Positions 41,924-51,277 of a DNA stretch of 64,000 nucleotides are shown one piece after another. Numbering within the stretch: position 1 is the stretch's first letter; each line of letters begins with the position of its first letter. The stretch lies in contig NZ_AP018818.1 of NCBI RefSeq assembly GCF_024349785.1, positions 747,001 to 811,000 of the forward strand. The letters run 5' to 3'. Below the pieces are notes generated by a model, which did not search any database, was not told where the DNA came from, and worked only from the letters and a program-made list of their open reading frames with translations. This DNA comes from Sphingomonas bisphenolicum. GTDB lineage: Bacteria; Pseudomonadota; Alphaproteobacteria; Sphingomonadales; Sphingomonadaceae. Both the position numbers and the translations under genes were made by a program.

Positions 41924-43207
41924 ATGGGCGCCTCTCCCCTCTCCTACTGGCTCGCCAGCGCCCCCGCCTTCACCGGCGGGGCGGAGGGCGCGGTCGAAGG
42001 CATGGCGGACGTCGCCATCATCGGCGGTGGCTTTACCGGCCTGTCGGCGGCGCTGGCGCTGACGAAGGGGGGGGGCAGCGTCGTGCTGTTGGAAAAGGGG
42101 CGCGTCGTCGGGGAGGCTTCGGGTCGCAACGGAGGCCAGTGCAATAATGGCACGGCTCACGACTATGGCGCGCTCTCCGCCCGTTTCGGCAAGGATGTCG
42201 CCAAAGCCTATTATCGCGCCCATTGCGACGCCGTCGATACGGTCGAGCGGCTGGCGCGCGAAGAGGGCATCGATTGCAACTTCAACCGCTGCGGCCGGGT
42301 GAAGCTGGCGGCCAAGCCGGCTCACTATGACAAGCTGGTCCGTGCGTATGACCTGCTGACCGCCGAAGTGGACGAGAATGTCCGGCTGGTGCCGCCCGAC
42401 CGCATCCGTGACGAAGTGGGATCGGATTCTTTCCACGGCGCGCTGATCCAGACGACCAGCGCGCAGGTCCATCCCGGCCGGTTCGGGGTCGGGCTGGCCG
42501 AGGCGGCGGCGCGGGCCGGGGCGCGGATTTACGAGCAAGCCGACGTTACCGATTTTCAGCGCGTGCCGCAGGGATGGCGCGTGACGTCGTCGCGCGGTAC
42601 GGTAACGGCGAAACAATTGCTGGTCGCTACCGGTGGCGCGCCGGCTGTTGGCCCCTTTGGTTTTTTCCGTCGGCGGATCGTGTCGGTGGGCAGTTTCATC
42701 ATCGCGACGCAGCCGCTGGACGACGCGCTGATCGGCCGGCTGCTGCCGGGACGGCGCAACTATGTGACCAGCAAGAATATCGGCAATTATTTTCGGCTGG
42801 CGCCCGACAACCGCCTGATCTTCGGCGGGCGGGCGCGCTTTGCGATCAGCGACCCGCGATCGGACGCGAAGAGCGGAATGATCCTGGAGCAGGCGATGGG
42901 GGAGATGTTCCCGGCGCTCAAGGGCGTGGGCATCGACCATATATGGGGCGGAATGGTCGACCTGACCGCCGACCGCCTGCCCCGCGCGGGCGAGATGGAC
43001 GGGCTTTATTATGCGATGGGCTATAGCGGCCATGGCGTGCAGATGGCGACCTATATGGGGCAGCAGATGGCGCGGGTGATGGGCGGCGAGCCGGCCGTCA
43101 ATCCCTGGGCGGGCCTCGACTGGCCGAGCGTGCCCGGCCATTTCGGCAAGCCCTGGTTCCTGCCGCTGGTGGGCCTGTGGTACAAATGGCAGGATATGAT
43201 CCATTGA
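41924..43207 (+). CDS. FAD-dependent amine/amino-acid oxidoreductase, PuuB/DadA-like (427 aa)
   Basis: FAD Rossmann motif ADVAIIGGGFTGLSAALAL, then GEASGRNGGQCNNG typical of gamma-glutamylputrescine oxidase relatives, and a C-terminal YAMGYSGHGVQMATYMG that caps the flavin. It oxidises a secondary or primary amine to an imine. ATG at 41924 comes 7 bp after the HAD stop; its own stop overlaps the binding-protein start (TGATG). A G8 run at 42067-42074 is in frame. Confidence 0.87.
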   Translation: MGASPLSYWLASAPAFTGGAEGAVEGMADVAIIGGGFTGLSAALALTKGGGSVVLLEKGRVVGEASGRNGGQCNNGTAHDYGALSARFGKDVAKAYYRAHCDAVDTVERLAREEGIDCNFNRCGRVKLAAKPAHYDKLVRAYDLLTAEVDENVRLVPPDRIRDEVGSDSFHGALIQTTSAQVHPGRFGVGLAEAAARAGARIYEQADVTDFQRVPQGWRVTSSRGTVTAKQLLVATGGAPAVGPFGFFRRRIVSVGSFIIATQPLDDALIGRLLPGRRNYVTSKNIGNYFRLAPDNRLIFGGRARFAISDPRSDAKSGMILEQAMGEMFPALKGVGIDHIWGGMVDLTADRLPRAGEMDGLYYAMGYSGHGVQMATYMGQQMARVMGGEPAVNPWAGLDWPSVPGHFGKPWFLPLVGLWYKWQDMIH

Positions 43208-44748
43208 TGGACGCGATGTCGCCCTTTTCCCGGCGAGACTTGATCGGCGCGGGCCTTGGCATCGGCGCCGGGCTGCTGCTGCCCGACGGCGCGCTGGCGG
43301 CGAGCAGGCCGCGAGTGGGCGGGCGCATCCGTGTCGCCAGCCTGTCCAGCTCGACCGCCGACACGCTGGACCCGGCCAAGGGCGCGCTGTCGACCGACTA
43401 TGTGCGCCATTATATGTTCTATAGCGGGCTGACCGTACTGGACCGGCAATTGATCGCACGTCCGGCGCTGGCCGAACGGATGGAAAGCACGGACCAGACC
43501 GACTGGCATGTGCGGTTGCGCAAGGGCGTGACCTTCCATGATGGCGCGGACCTGACCGCCGCCGATGTCGTCTGGTCGCTGCTGCGGCACAAGGATGCGG
43601 CGGTGGGCTCCAAGATGGCGCAGATCGCCGAGCAATTCGCGCAGGTCAAGGCGACCGGGCGGCATGAGCTGACCATCCGGCTGACCGGGCCCAATGCGGA
43701 TTTGCCGACCATATTGGCGCAGTCCCATTTCCTGATCCTGCGGGCCGGAACACGCGATTTCCGTACCGCCAACGGCACCGGACCCTATCTGTGCGCGCAG
43801 TTCCGGCCCGGCGTGCGGACGCTGGCGCGGCGCAATCCTGACTATTGGAAGCCAGGCAAACCCTATCTGGAGGAGATCGAACTGATCGGCATTCCCGACG
43901 AGGTCAGCCGGGTCAATGCGTTGCTGTCGGGTGACGTCCATCTGGTGATCGCGGTCAACCCGCGGTCGACCAAGCGGATCATGGCGTCGCGTGGCCATGC
44001 GCTGCTGGAAACGCAGTCAGGCCTCTACACCAACCTCATCATGCAGCAGCGGCAGTTGCCGACCGGCAATGCGCATTTCGTCGCGGCGATGAAATATCTG
44101 ATCGACCGGCCGCTGATCAAACGGGCGCTCTATCGCGGCTATGCGACGATCGCCAACGATCAGCCGATCCCGCCCTTCCACCCCTATTATCGCGCCGACC
44201 TGCCGCAGCGGTCGCTCGACCTGGACAAGGCGAAATGGCATTTGCAGCGCGCGGGCCTGACCGGCGTGCGCCTGCCCGTCTATGCCTCGCCCGCCGCGGA
44301 CGGATCGGTCGATATGGCGTCGATATTGCAGGAATATGGGTCGCGGGTGGGGTTGAAGTTGGCGGTCAACCGGGTGCCGGCGGACGGCTATTGGTCTACC
44401 CACTGGATGAAGCATCCGCTGGGGTTCGGCAACACCAACCCGCGTCCGACCGCCGACCTGCTGTTCAGCCTCTTCTATAAATCCGATGCCGCCTGGAACG
44501 AGAGCGGATGGCAGAATCCGCGCTTCGACCGGCTGCTGCTGGAGGCGCGGGGCGAAGCCGACCAAGCGCGGCGCAAGCAGCTTTATGGCGAGATGCAGGG
44601 GCTGGTCCACGATCATTGCGGCGTCGGCATCCCGGTGTTCATCAGCCTGATCGATGGTTACGACCGGCGGTTGAAGGGGATGTATCCCGTCTCGCTAGGG
44701 GGCCTGATGGGCTATCAATTCGCCGAACATATATGGTGGGAAGGCTGA
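43207..44748 (+). CDS. ABC transporter substrate-binding protein, family 5, Tat-exported (513 aa)
   Basis: Twin-arginine signal MSPFSRRDLIGAGLGIGAGL, then a family-5 (DppA/OppA/NikA/CntA) binding protein: RLRKGVTFHDGADLTAADVVWSLLRHKD, GTGPYLCAQFRPG, and LEEIELIGIPDEVSRVNALLSG. This family binds peptides, opines, nickel or metal-opine complexes. Tat export is notable because most members use Sec; it may mean the protein folds around a ligand or metal first. Followed by two permeases and a fused ATPase. Confidence 0.9.
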   Translation: MDAMSPFSRRDLIGAGLGIGAGLLLPDGALAASRPRVGGRIRVASLSSSTADTLDPAKGALSTDYVRHYMFYSGLTVLDRQLIARPALAERMESTDQTDWHVRLRKGVTFHDGADLTAADVVWSLLRHKDAAVGSKMAQIAEQFAQVKATGRHELTIRLTGPNADLPTILAQSHFLILRAGTRDFRTANGTGPYLCAQFRPGVRTLARRNPDYWKPGKPYLEEIELIGIPDEVSRVNALLSGDVHLVIAVNPRSTKRIMASRGHALLETQSGLYTNLIMQQRQLPTGNAHFVAAMKYLIDRPLIKRALYRGYATIANDQPIPPFHPYYRADLPQRSLDLDKAKWHLQRAGLTGVRLPVYASPAADGSVDMASILQEYGSRVGLKLAVNRVPADGYWSTHWMKHPLGFGNTNPRPTADLLFSLFYKSDAAWNESGWQNPRFDRLLLEARGEADQARRKQLYGEMQGLVHDHCGVGIPVFISLIDGYDRRLKGMYPVSLGGLMGYQFAEHIWWEG

Positions 44749-45727
44749 TGGCGGGCGCATCCTCCCAGAGCGGCATGAAGGCCGCGCTGACATTGATCGC
44801 CAAGCGGTTCGCCTCTTCACTGCTGACGCTGCTGCTGGTGTCGGTGACGATCTTCGTCATCGCGCAACTGCTGCCCGGAGACGCCGCGCAGGAAGCATTG
44901 GGGCAGAGCGCCACGGCGGAGCAGGTCGCGGCGCTGCGCCATGAAATGGGTCTCGATCGCCCGGCCTATGTCCGCTACGCCGACTGGCTGGGCGGGATGG
45001 TGAGCGGCGATCCGGGCCAGTCGATGGTCGCCAACATGCCGGTGTCCGAAGTCATCAGCGACCGCCTGCCCAACAGCCTGTTGCTGGCCGCGCTGACGGC
45101 GCTGGTGGCCGTGCCGGTGGCGCTGACGATCGGCATCGGATCGGCGATGAACCGGGGGGGAGGATCGACCGGGCGCTCAATATCGCCACCTTGTCCATGG
45201 TGGCGGTGCCGGAATTTCTGGTGGCGACGATCGCGGTGCTGATCTTCTCCGTGAAGCTGCGCTGGCTGCCCTCCATCGCGCTGGCTTCCGAAGAGATGGG
45301 ATGGGGCGACTATCTGCGCGGGGTCGCCATGCCGATCCTGACATTGAGCGTCGTCGTCATCGCGCAAATGGCGCGGATGACGCGGGCGGCGGTGATCGAC
45401 CAGATGGACCGACCCTATGTCGAGATGGCGGTGCTGAAGGGCGTCGCGCCGGTGCAGGTGGTGCTGAAGCATATCATGCCCAATGCGATCGCGCCGATCG
45501 TCAACGCCATGGCATTGAGCCTGTCCTACCTGCTGGGCGGGGCGGTGATCGTGGAGACGATCTTCAACTATCCCGGCCTCGCCAGCCTGATGGTCAATGC
45601 CGTCACCAGCCGCGACATGCCGCTGCTCCAGGCCTGCGCCATGATCTTTTGCGCGGCCTATCTCCTCCTGATGCTGATCGCGGACGTGACCGCGATCCTC
45701 GCCAACCCCAGGCTGCGCGCACAATGA
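44748..45727 (+). pseudogene. ABC permease DppB/OppB type, frameshifted in a G run
   Basis: The frame from 44748 gives a good N-terminal half (SSLLTLLLVSVTIFVIAQLLPGDAA, RLPNSLLLAALTALVAVPVALTIGIGSAMN). At seven Gs (45154-45160) it leaves frame; the rest continues in another frame from about 45163 (IDRALNIATLSMVAVPEFLVATIAV, then the EAA-loop YVEMAVLKGVAPVQVVLKHIMPNA) to the stop at 45727. One extra G would restore one 326-residue permease. Either a sequencing error, a phase-variable tract or a true inactivation. All neighbours are intact, which favours the first two. Confidence 0.85.
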
Positions 45728-46551
45728 TCGCTTCCGCTTTCAAACGGGCGAAAGCCCTGCCGCTGTCGGGCAAGGTCGGCCTGACGCTGGTCCTCTTCTG
45801 GTTGGCCGTAGCGCTGTTCGGGCCGATGCTGGCGCCCTATCCGGTCGGCGCGTTCGTGGCCTATGACGTGTTCGACGGGCAATCCGCCGCGCATTGGCTG
45901 GGCAGCGACTATCTGGGCCGCGATGTGCTGAGCCGGTTGTTGTCAGGCGCACGCTATACGGTCGGTCTGGCGGCGGCCGCGGCCATGCTGGCGAGCGCGA
46001 CCGGCACGGCGCTGGCGCTGACCGCGGCCGTCGGCGGCGCGAAGGTGGACGAGCCGCTGTCGCGCTTCATGGACATGTTGATCTCCATTCCGTCCAAAAT
46101 CTTCTCGCTGGTGCTGGTCGCAGCCTTCGGGTCGTCGCTGCCGCTGCTGCTGCTGATCGCCGCGATCACCTATGTGCCGGGCAACTATCGCATCGCCCGC
46201 GCGCTGGCGGTCAATCTGGCGCAGATGGACTATGTGCAGGTGGCGCGTGCGCGTGGCGAGGGGCGGTTCCATATCGCCATCACGGAAATATTGCCCAACA
46301 TGATCCACCCGCTGCTCGCCGACTTCGGCCTGCGCTTCGTGTTCATCGTGCTGCTGCTGTCGGGCCTGTCCTTCCTGGGGCTGGGCGTCCAGCCGCCCGA
46401 CGCGGATCTGGGCTCGCTGGTGCGGGAGAATATTTCCGGGCTGGGCGAAGGGGCGCTGGCGATTTTGGCGCCGGCGGTGGCGATCGCGACTTTGACGGTG
46501 GGGGTGAACCTGCTGATCGATGCACTGCCGGGACGGGGGAAAGGCCGATGA
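45724..46551 (+). CDS. ABC permease DppC/OppC type (275 aa)
   Basis: Six-helix permease with N-terminal VGLTLVLFWLAVALFGPMLAPY, the LGSDYLGRDVLSRLLSGARYTVGL segment typical of DppC and the EAA motif DYVQVARARGEGRFHIAITEILPN. It overlaps both the preceding permease and the following ATPase gene by 4 bases (ATGA), so all are made from one message. Confidence 0.92.
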   Translation: MIASAFKRAKALPLSGKVGLTLVLFWLAVALFGPMLAPYPVGAFVAYDVFDGQSAAHWLGSDYLGRDVLSRLLSGARYTVGLAAAAAMLASATGTALALTAAVGGAKVDEPLSRFMDMLISIPSKIFSLVLVAAFGSSLPLLLLIAAITYVPGNYRIARALAVNLAQMDYVQVARARGEGRFHIAITEILPNMIHPLLADFGLRFVFIVLLLSGLSFLGLGVQPPDADLGSLVRENISGLGEGALAILAPAVAIATLTVGVNLLIDALPGRGKGR

Positions 46552-48371
46552 TGGAAAAGCCCCATGTCGAGGTCAAAGGCCTGACCGTGACCGCGCGCAA
46601 TGCGGCAGGCGAGAGCTTTCCGATCGTCAGCGGCATCGATTTCGCGTTGCAACGCGGCGAGGTGCTGGCGCTGATCGGCGAGAGCGGGTCGGGCAAGACG
46701 ACGATCGCACTGACCCTGCTGGGCCATGCCCGGCCGGGCGCGACCATCGCGGGCGGCAGCATCCGCGTAGGTGACGCGGAGATCACGACGCTGGACCGCA
46801 GCGCGCTGGCAGAGCTGCGCGGCAATCGCATCGCCTATATCGCGCAGAGCGCCGCGTCGGCGTTCAACCCGTCGCGCACGATCATGGATCAGGTGATCGA
46901 ACCGGCGATGATCCATGGACTGATGCCGCGCGCCACGGCGGAGGCGAAGGCGGTCGATCTGTTCCGCGCGCTCGCCCTGCCCTTCCCCGACACGATCGGC
47001 ACGCGCTATCCGCACCAGTTGTCGGGCGGGCAGTTGCAGCGGCTGATGGCGGCGATGGCGCTGATCACCGATCCCGAACTGGTGATATTGGACGAGCCGA
47101 CCACGGCGCTGGACGTGACGACGCAGATCGAAGTGCTGCGCGCGTTCAAGGCGGTGGTGCTTGAGCGCGGGGCGACCGCCATCTATGTGTCGCACGACCT
47201 GGCCGTGGTGGCGCAGATGGCCGACCAGATCGTGGTGTTGAGCCAGGGTCGCATCCGCGAGGCGGGCGCGGCGGCGCAGATCCTGCACGCGCCGGCCGAC
47301 GACTACACCCGCACGCTGATGGCCGCAGCGCGCCCGGCGATCCGGCCGACGCCGGTCAAGGTCGCCCTGCCCGCCGCCGCGCCGCTGCTGGAAATCCGCA
47401 ATGTGACGGCCGGCTATGGCAGGATCGGCAAGGATGGACTGCCGCGCGTGCCCGTGCTGCGCGACATCAATCTGACGATCGAGCGCGGCGGCACATTGGG
47501 CGTGATCGGCGAAAGCGGATCGGGCAAGTCGACCATAGCCCGCGTCATCGCCGGGCTGCTGCCCCCGGCGAGCGGGCAGGTGCTGCTGGATGGCGAGCCG
47601 TTGCCGCCGGGGCTGGACGGGCGCAGCCGCGAGCAGTTTCGCCGTATCCAACTGGTGTTCCAGAATGCCGACACCGCGCTCAATCCCGCGCATAGCGTGG
47701 GGCAGATATTGGCGCGGCCGCTGGCCTTCTATGCCGGGTTGAAGGGCAATGCCGCGCATCTGCGGGTGCTGGAACTGCTGGACCTCATCCGCCTGCCGGC
47801 CAGCCTGATCGACCGCAATATCGGCGGCCTGTCGGGCGGGCAGAAACAGCGCGTCAATCTGGCGCGGGCCTTGGCCGCCGACCCGCAGATCATCCTGTGC
47901 GACGAGGTGACGTCGGCGCTGGATACCGTCGTTGGCGCGGCGATCCTGGAGCTGATGGCGGAGCTGCGCCGCGAACTGGGGATCGCGACGATGTTCATCA
48001 GCCACGATATTTCGACGGTGCGGGCGATTTGCGACGACATACTGGTCCTCTATTCGGGGACGATGGTCGAGACGGGACCGCGTGCGGCCTTCGCCACCGC
48101 CCCCTTCCATCCCTATACCGACCTGCTGATCGGATCGGTGCCGGAAATGCGCGCGGGCTGGCTGGAGGAAAGCCATGCCGGGGCTGCGCCCCCGCCGATC
48201 GGCGCGGCGGGCGACCATCCCGACCTCTGCCGTTTCCTGCCGCGCTGCGCCGCGCGCGTGGACGGCCTGTGCAACATCACCCCGCCACCGCGCCATCCGC
48301 TGGACAAGGGATCGGCCGGGGTCAGCCGCATATTATGCCATCATGGAGATGAAAGCTTGATCGCGTCATGA
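46548..48371 (+). CDS. Fused dual ABC ATPase, DppD-DppF type (607 aa)
   Basis: Two complete ATPase domains in one chain. First: Walker A GESGSGKTT (about 44-52), signature LSGGQLQRL, Walker B LVILDEPTTALD. Second: GESGSGKST (about 321-329), signature LSGGQKQRV, Walker B IILCDEVTSALD, note Cys-Asp-Glu-Val instead of the usual Asp-Glu-Pro. A C-terminal oligopeptide/nickel extension holds Cys residues (DLCRFLPRCAARVDGLCNITP and a final CHH), as in peptide/nickel transporters that can carry a cluster. Confidence 0.92.
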   Translation: MMEKPHVEVKGLTVTARNAAGESFPIVSGIDFALQRGEVLALIGESGSGKTTIALTLLGHARPGATIAGGSIRVGDAEITTLDRSALAELRGNRIAYIAQSAASAFNPSRTIMDQVIEPAMIHGLMPRATAEAKAVDLFRALALPFPDTIGTRYPHQLSGGQLQRLMAAMALITDPELVILDEPTTALDVTTQIEVLRAFKAVVLERGATAIYVSHDLAVVAQMADQIVVLSQGRIREAGAAAQILHAPADDYTRTLMAAARPAIRPTPVKVALPAAAPLLEIRNVTAGYGRIGKDGLPRVPVLRDINLTIERGGTLGVIGESGSGKSTIARVIAGLLPPASGQVLLDGEPLPPGLDGRSREQFRRIQLVFQNADTALNPAHSVGQILARPLAFYAGLKGNAAHLRVLELLDLIRLPASLIDRNIGGLSGGQKQRVNLARALAADPQIILCDEVTSALDTVVGAAILELMAELRRELGIATMFISHDISTVRAICDDILVLYSGTMVETGPRAAFATAPFHPYTDLLIGSVPEMRAGWLEESHAGAAPPPIGAAGDHPDLCRFLPRCAARVDGLCNITPPPRHPLDKGSAGVSRILCHHGDESLIAS

Positions 48372-48673
48372 GCCGGTTCGTTCGACTGGGTGAAACCGAC
48401 CGCCCACCCGTGACCCTGTATGTCGACGGCCGCGCCGTAGAGGCGATGGAGGGTGACACGCTGATGGTCGCGCTGCTGAGCGCCGGCGGCACGCTGCGCC
48501 AGAGCGAGTTCGGACCGGAGAAGCGGGCGGGATTCTGCCTGATGGGGGCATGCCAGGATTGTTGGGTATGGACGACAAGCGGCGATCGCCTGCGCGCCTG
48601 CTCCACCCTGGCCGCATCGGGCCAGAGCATCGTCACCAGCCAGCCGGGGGCGTCATGGCCGAACAACGCATAA
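48368..48673 (+). CDS. [2Fe-2S] small subunit of opine-oxidase-like dehydrogenase (HcnA/OoxA-gamma type, 101 aa)
   Basis: A plant-ferredoxin-like domain with four cysteines in the expected spacing: C57, C62, C65 and C78 (GFCLMGACQDCW, RLRACST). It is the small subunit of three-part amino-acid or opine dehydrogenases (hydrogen cyanide synthase HcnA, octopine/nopaline oxidase small subunit, D-hydroxyproline dehydrogenase gamma). Overlaps the ATPase stop and the next gene start. Confidence 0.88.
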   Translation: MSRFVRLGETDRPPVTLYVDGRAVEAMEGDTLMVALLSAGGTLRQSEFGPEKRAGFCLMGACQDCWVWTTSGDRLRACSTLAASGQSIVTSQPGASWPNNA

Positions 48674-50028
48674 TCATCGTCGGCGCAGGCCCGTCTGGCA
48701 CGCGCGCGGCGCAGGCCTGCGTACAGGCCGGCATCCGTCCCACCGTGATCGACGAAGGGCGGCGCGACGGCGGGCAGATCTATCGCCGCCAGCCGGACAA
48801 TTTTACCCGGCCCTACGCCAAACTCTACGGCACGGAAGCCGGGCGGGCGCAGGCGTTGCATGAGACGTTCGACGGACTGAAAGCGGCGATCGACTATCGG
48901 CCCGAAACGCTGGTTTGGAATATCGCCAAGGATCATGTCTGGACGGCGAGTGCGACGGTTCAGGAGGCTATTCCGTTCGACGCGCTGCTGCTGTGCACCG
49001 GCGCGACCGATCGGCTGCTGCCGGTCAAGGGCTGGCATTATGCGGGGGCCTATAGTCTCGGCGGGTCGCAGGTGGCGCTCAAGAGCCAGGCGGTGTCGAT
49101 CGGGCATAAGGTCGTGTTCATGGGATCGGGGCCTTTGCTTTATCTGGTCGCGAGCCAATATGTGGAGGCCGGTGCGGATGTCGCGGCGGTGCTGGATACG
49201 TCGCCGTTCAGCGCGCGGTTGAAGGCGCTGCCGGATTTGCTGGCGATGCCCTCCGTCCTGTGGAACGGGGTGGCGCTGACGCGGACGCTGAAGCGCGCGG
49301 GCGTAATTGTGCAGCATGGCGTGACGCCGGTCGAGATCATGGGCGATGCCGAAAGCGGCGTCGGCGGTGTGCGCTTTCTTGCCGGATCAGGCCGTGAAGA
49401 AACGATCGCCTGCGATGCGGTGGCGATGGGCCATCATCTGCGGCCTGAGACGCAACTGGCCGATCTGGCGCGCTGCGCCTTCGCCTTCGACCCCGGCACG
49501 CGCCAATGGTTGCCGGAGCGCGACGGCGACGGGCGTTCGAGCGTGGCGCGCGTCTATCTGGCCGGCGACGGCGCGAAGATATTGGGCGCGCGATCGGCCG
49601 AGGCGAGCGGGCGGCTGGCGGCGCTGGCGGCGCTAGGCGATCTTGGCTTGCCGGTCGACAAGGGCGAGATGACCTCGCTGCGCGGCGAGGTCGGCCAATA
49701 TGCCAGGTTCGCGCGCGGGCTGGCGAAGGCCTTTCCATGGCCCGCCCGACAGGCCCCAGCCCTGCCCGACGACGCCATATTGTGCCGCTGCGAGGGCGTG
49801 ACGGCGGGCGACCTGCGGGCGGTGATGCGCGAAACGGGCGCGCAGGAAGCCAATCGCGCCAAGGCGTTCAGCCGGGTCGGCATGGGGCGGTGCCAGGGAC
49901 GCTATTGCGGGCTGGCTGCCGCCGAACTGATCGCAGCCGAAGCCGGCGTGCCGGTGGAACAGGTCGGCCGCCTGCGCGGACAGGCGCCGGTCAAGCCGCT
50001 GCCTATCGCGATCGGAGACGGACAATGA
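48655..50028 (+). CDS. NAD(P)/FAD and [2Fe-2S] subunit, HcnB/OoxA type (457 aa)
   Basis: N-terminal FAD motif IIIVGAGPSGTRAAQACVQAG, a second dinucleotide site around VVFMGSGPLLYLVASQY, and a C-terminal BFD-like cluster domain with CRCEGV and GRCQGRYC supplying four cysteines. This is the alpha subunit of the three-part dehydrogenase, moving electrons from the HcnC-like subunit to the chain. ATG at 48655 overlaps the small-subunit gene by 19 bp. Confidence 0.9.
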   Translation: MAEQRIIIVGAGPSGTRAAQACVQAGIRPTVIDEGRRDGGQIYRRQPDNFTRPYAKLYGTEAGRAQALHETFDGLKAAIDYRPETLVWNIAKDHVWTASATVQEAIPFDALLLCTGATDRLLPVKGWHYAGAYSLGGSQVALKSQAVSIGHKVVFMGSGPLLYLVASQYVEAGADVAAVLDTSPFSARLKALPDLLAMPSVLWNGVALTRTLKRAGVIVQHGVTPVEIMGDAESGVGGVRFLAGSGREETIACDAVAMGHHLRPETQLADLARCAFAFDPGTRQWLPERDGDGRSSVARVYLAGDGAKILGARSAEASGRLAALAALGDLGLPVDKGEMTSLRGEVGQYARFARGLAKAFPWPARQAPALPDDAILCRCEGVTAGDLRAVMRETGAQEANRAKAFSRVGMGRCQGRYCGLAAAELIAAEAGVPVEQVGRLRGQAPVKPLPIAIGDGQ

Positions 50029-51158
50029 GCGCCGGCAGCGACGTCATCATCGTAGGCGGCGGGTTGATGGGTTCGTCCGCCGCGCTGTTCCTGCGCGGCC
50101 ACGGGATTTCGGTCACCTTGCTGGAAACCGACCTGATCGGGCGGCAGGCGAGCGGCACCAATTTCGGCAATGTCCGGCGACAGGGGCGCGGCATCCATCA
50201 ACTGCCGCTGGCCAATCGCGCTATCGCCATCTGGCGCAAGTCGCGCGAATTGCTGGGCGCGGACGTCGAATATCTCCAGTCCGGGCATATCCGCGTCTGC
50301 TATCGCGAGCGGCCGGAACTGGTCGGATCGATGGAGGACTATGCGGCGCAGGCGCGCGAGGAAGGGCTGGACCTGGAATTGTTGAGCGGCAATGCGCTGC
50401 GCGACAAATTCCCCTTTTTCGGGCCGGACGTGCTGGCGGGTTCCTATTCGCCGACCGATGGCCATGCCAATCCGCGTCTCGCCGCGCCCGCCTTTGCGCG
50501 GGCGGCAGAGCGGCTGGGCGCGGTGATCCACGAAAATACGAAGATCGTGGACGCGCAGAAGGTGGGCGAGGACTTCATCGTCACGGCTGCGGACGGACGG
50601 ACATTCCGGGCGCCGATCCTGCTGGTGACGGCGGGGGCGTGGGGCAATGCGCTGTCGTCGCAGTTCGGAGAGCCGGTGCCGATCGTGCCGCGCGGGCCGA
50701 ATATGAGCGTGACCGAACCTGTGCCCTATGCGATCCTGCCCGCGGTCGGCGTGATGACGCCGATCGAGGAAGAAACGGTCTATTTCCGTCAGGTCGCACG
50801 CGGCAATATCGTGCTGGGGGGCAGCACCCGCGGCCCGTCCTTCCCCGACCAGTATCGCGCCTATGTCGAACCGCAGAATACGCTGAGCCAGTTGCAGCAG
50901 ATCCGTCGGCTCGCGCCGTCGCTGGGCAAGCTCAACATCATCCGCGTCTGGTCCGGCATCGAGGGCTATATGCCCGACAGCCAGCCGGTGATGGGGCCGA
51001 GCGCGACGACCAGCGGCCTCTATTACGCCTTCGGCTTTTCCGGGTCGGGGTTCCAGATCGGGCCGGGCGTGGGCGAAACGATGGCGGAGATCATCGCGAA
51101 AGGCGGCACGGACATTCCGATGGAATCCTATCGGATCGGGCGGTTTGCGGCGGGCTGA
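50025..51158 (+). CDS. FAD-dependent catalytic subunit, HcnC/OoxB/DadA type (377 aa)
   Basis: DAO-fold oxidase: VIIVGGGLMGSSAALFLRGHG, then TNFGNVRRQGRG, and C-terminal GLYYAFGFSGSGFQIGPGVGE. It is the beta (substrate) subunit that oxidises the secondary amine of an opine or N-alkyl amino acid, giving an amino acid plus a keto acid. ATGA overlap with the alpha subunit. The gene is followed immediately by the remains of a parE toxin on the other strand. Confidence 0.9.
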   Translation: MSAGSDVIIVGGGLMGSSAALFLRGHGISVTLLETDLIGRQASGTNFGNVRRQGRGIHQLPLANRAIAIWRKSRELLGADVEYLQSGHIRVCYRERPELVGSMEDYAAQAREEGLDLELLSGNALRDKFPFFGPDVLAGSYSPTDGHANPRLAAPAFARAAERLGAVIHENTKIVDAQKVGEDFIVTAADGRTFRAPILLVTAGAWGNALSSQFGEPVPIVPRGPNMSVTEPVPYAILPAVGVMTPIEEETVYFRQVARGNIVLGGSTRGPSFPDQYRAYVEPQNTLSQLQQIRRLAPSLGKLNIIRVWSGIEGYMPDSQPVMGPSATTSGLYYAFGFSGSGFQIGPGVGETMAEIIAKGGTDIPMESYRIGRFAAG

Positions 51159-51277
51159 TTCCTCGAGTCAGCGCCGCTCTTGTGGCGGCCACAGGCGCGC
51201 GGCGTGAAGCAGGCGCAGGATGCGCACGTCCGTATCGGTCAGGTCATAGACCAGAATATAGTTGCGATGCGCGATTA

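Noticed and set aside
41591..43459. Minus-strand frame of 622 codons opposite the HAD and oxidase genes
   Set aside because: Same codon-bias effect; no protein features.
46230..48296. Minus-strand frame of 688 codons opposite the fused ATPase
   Set aside because: Shadow of the ATPase gene, which has two complete sets of Walker and signature motifs.
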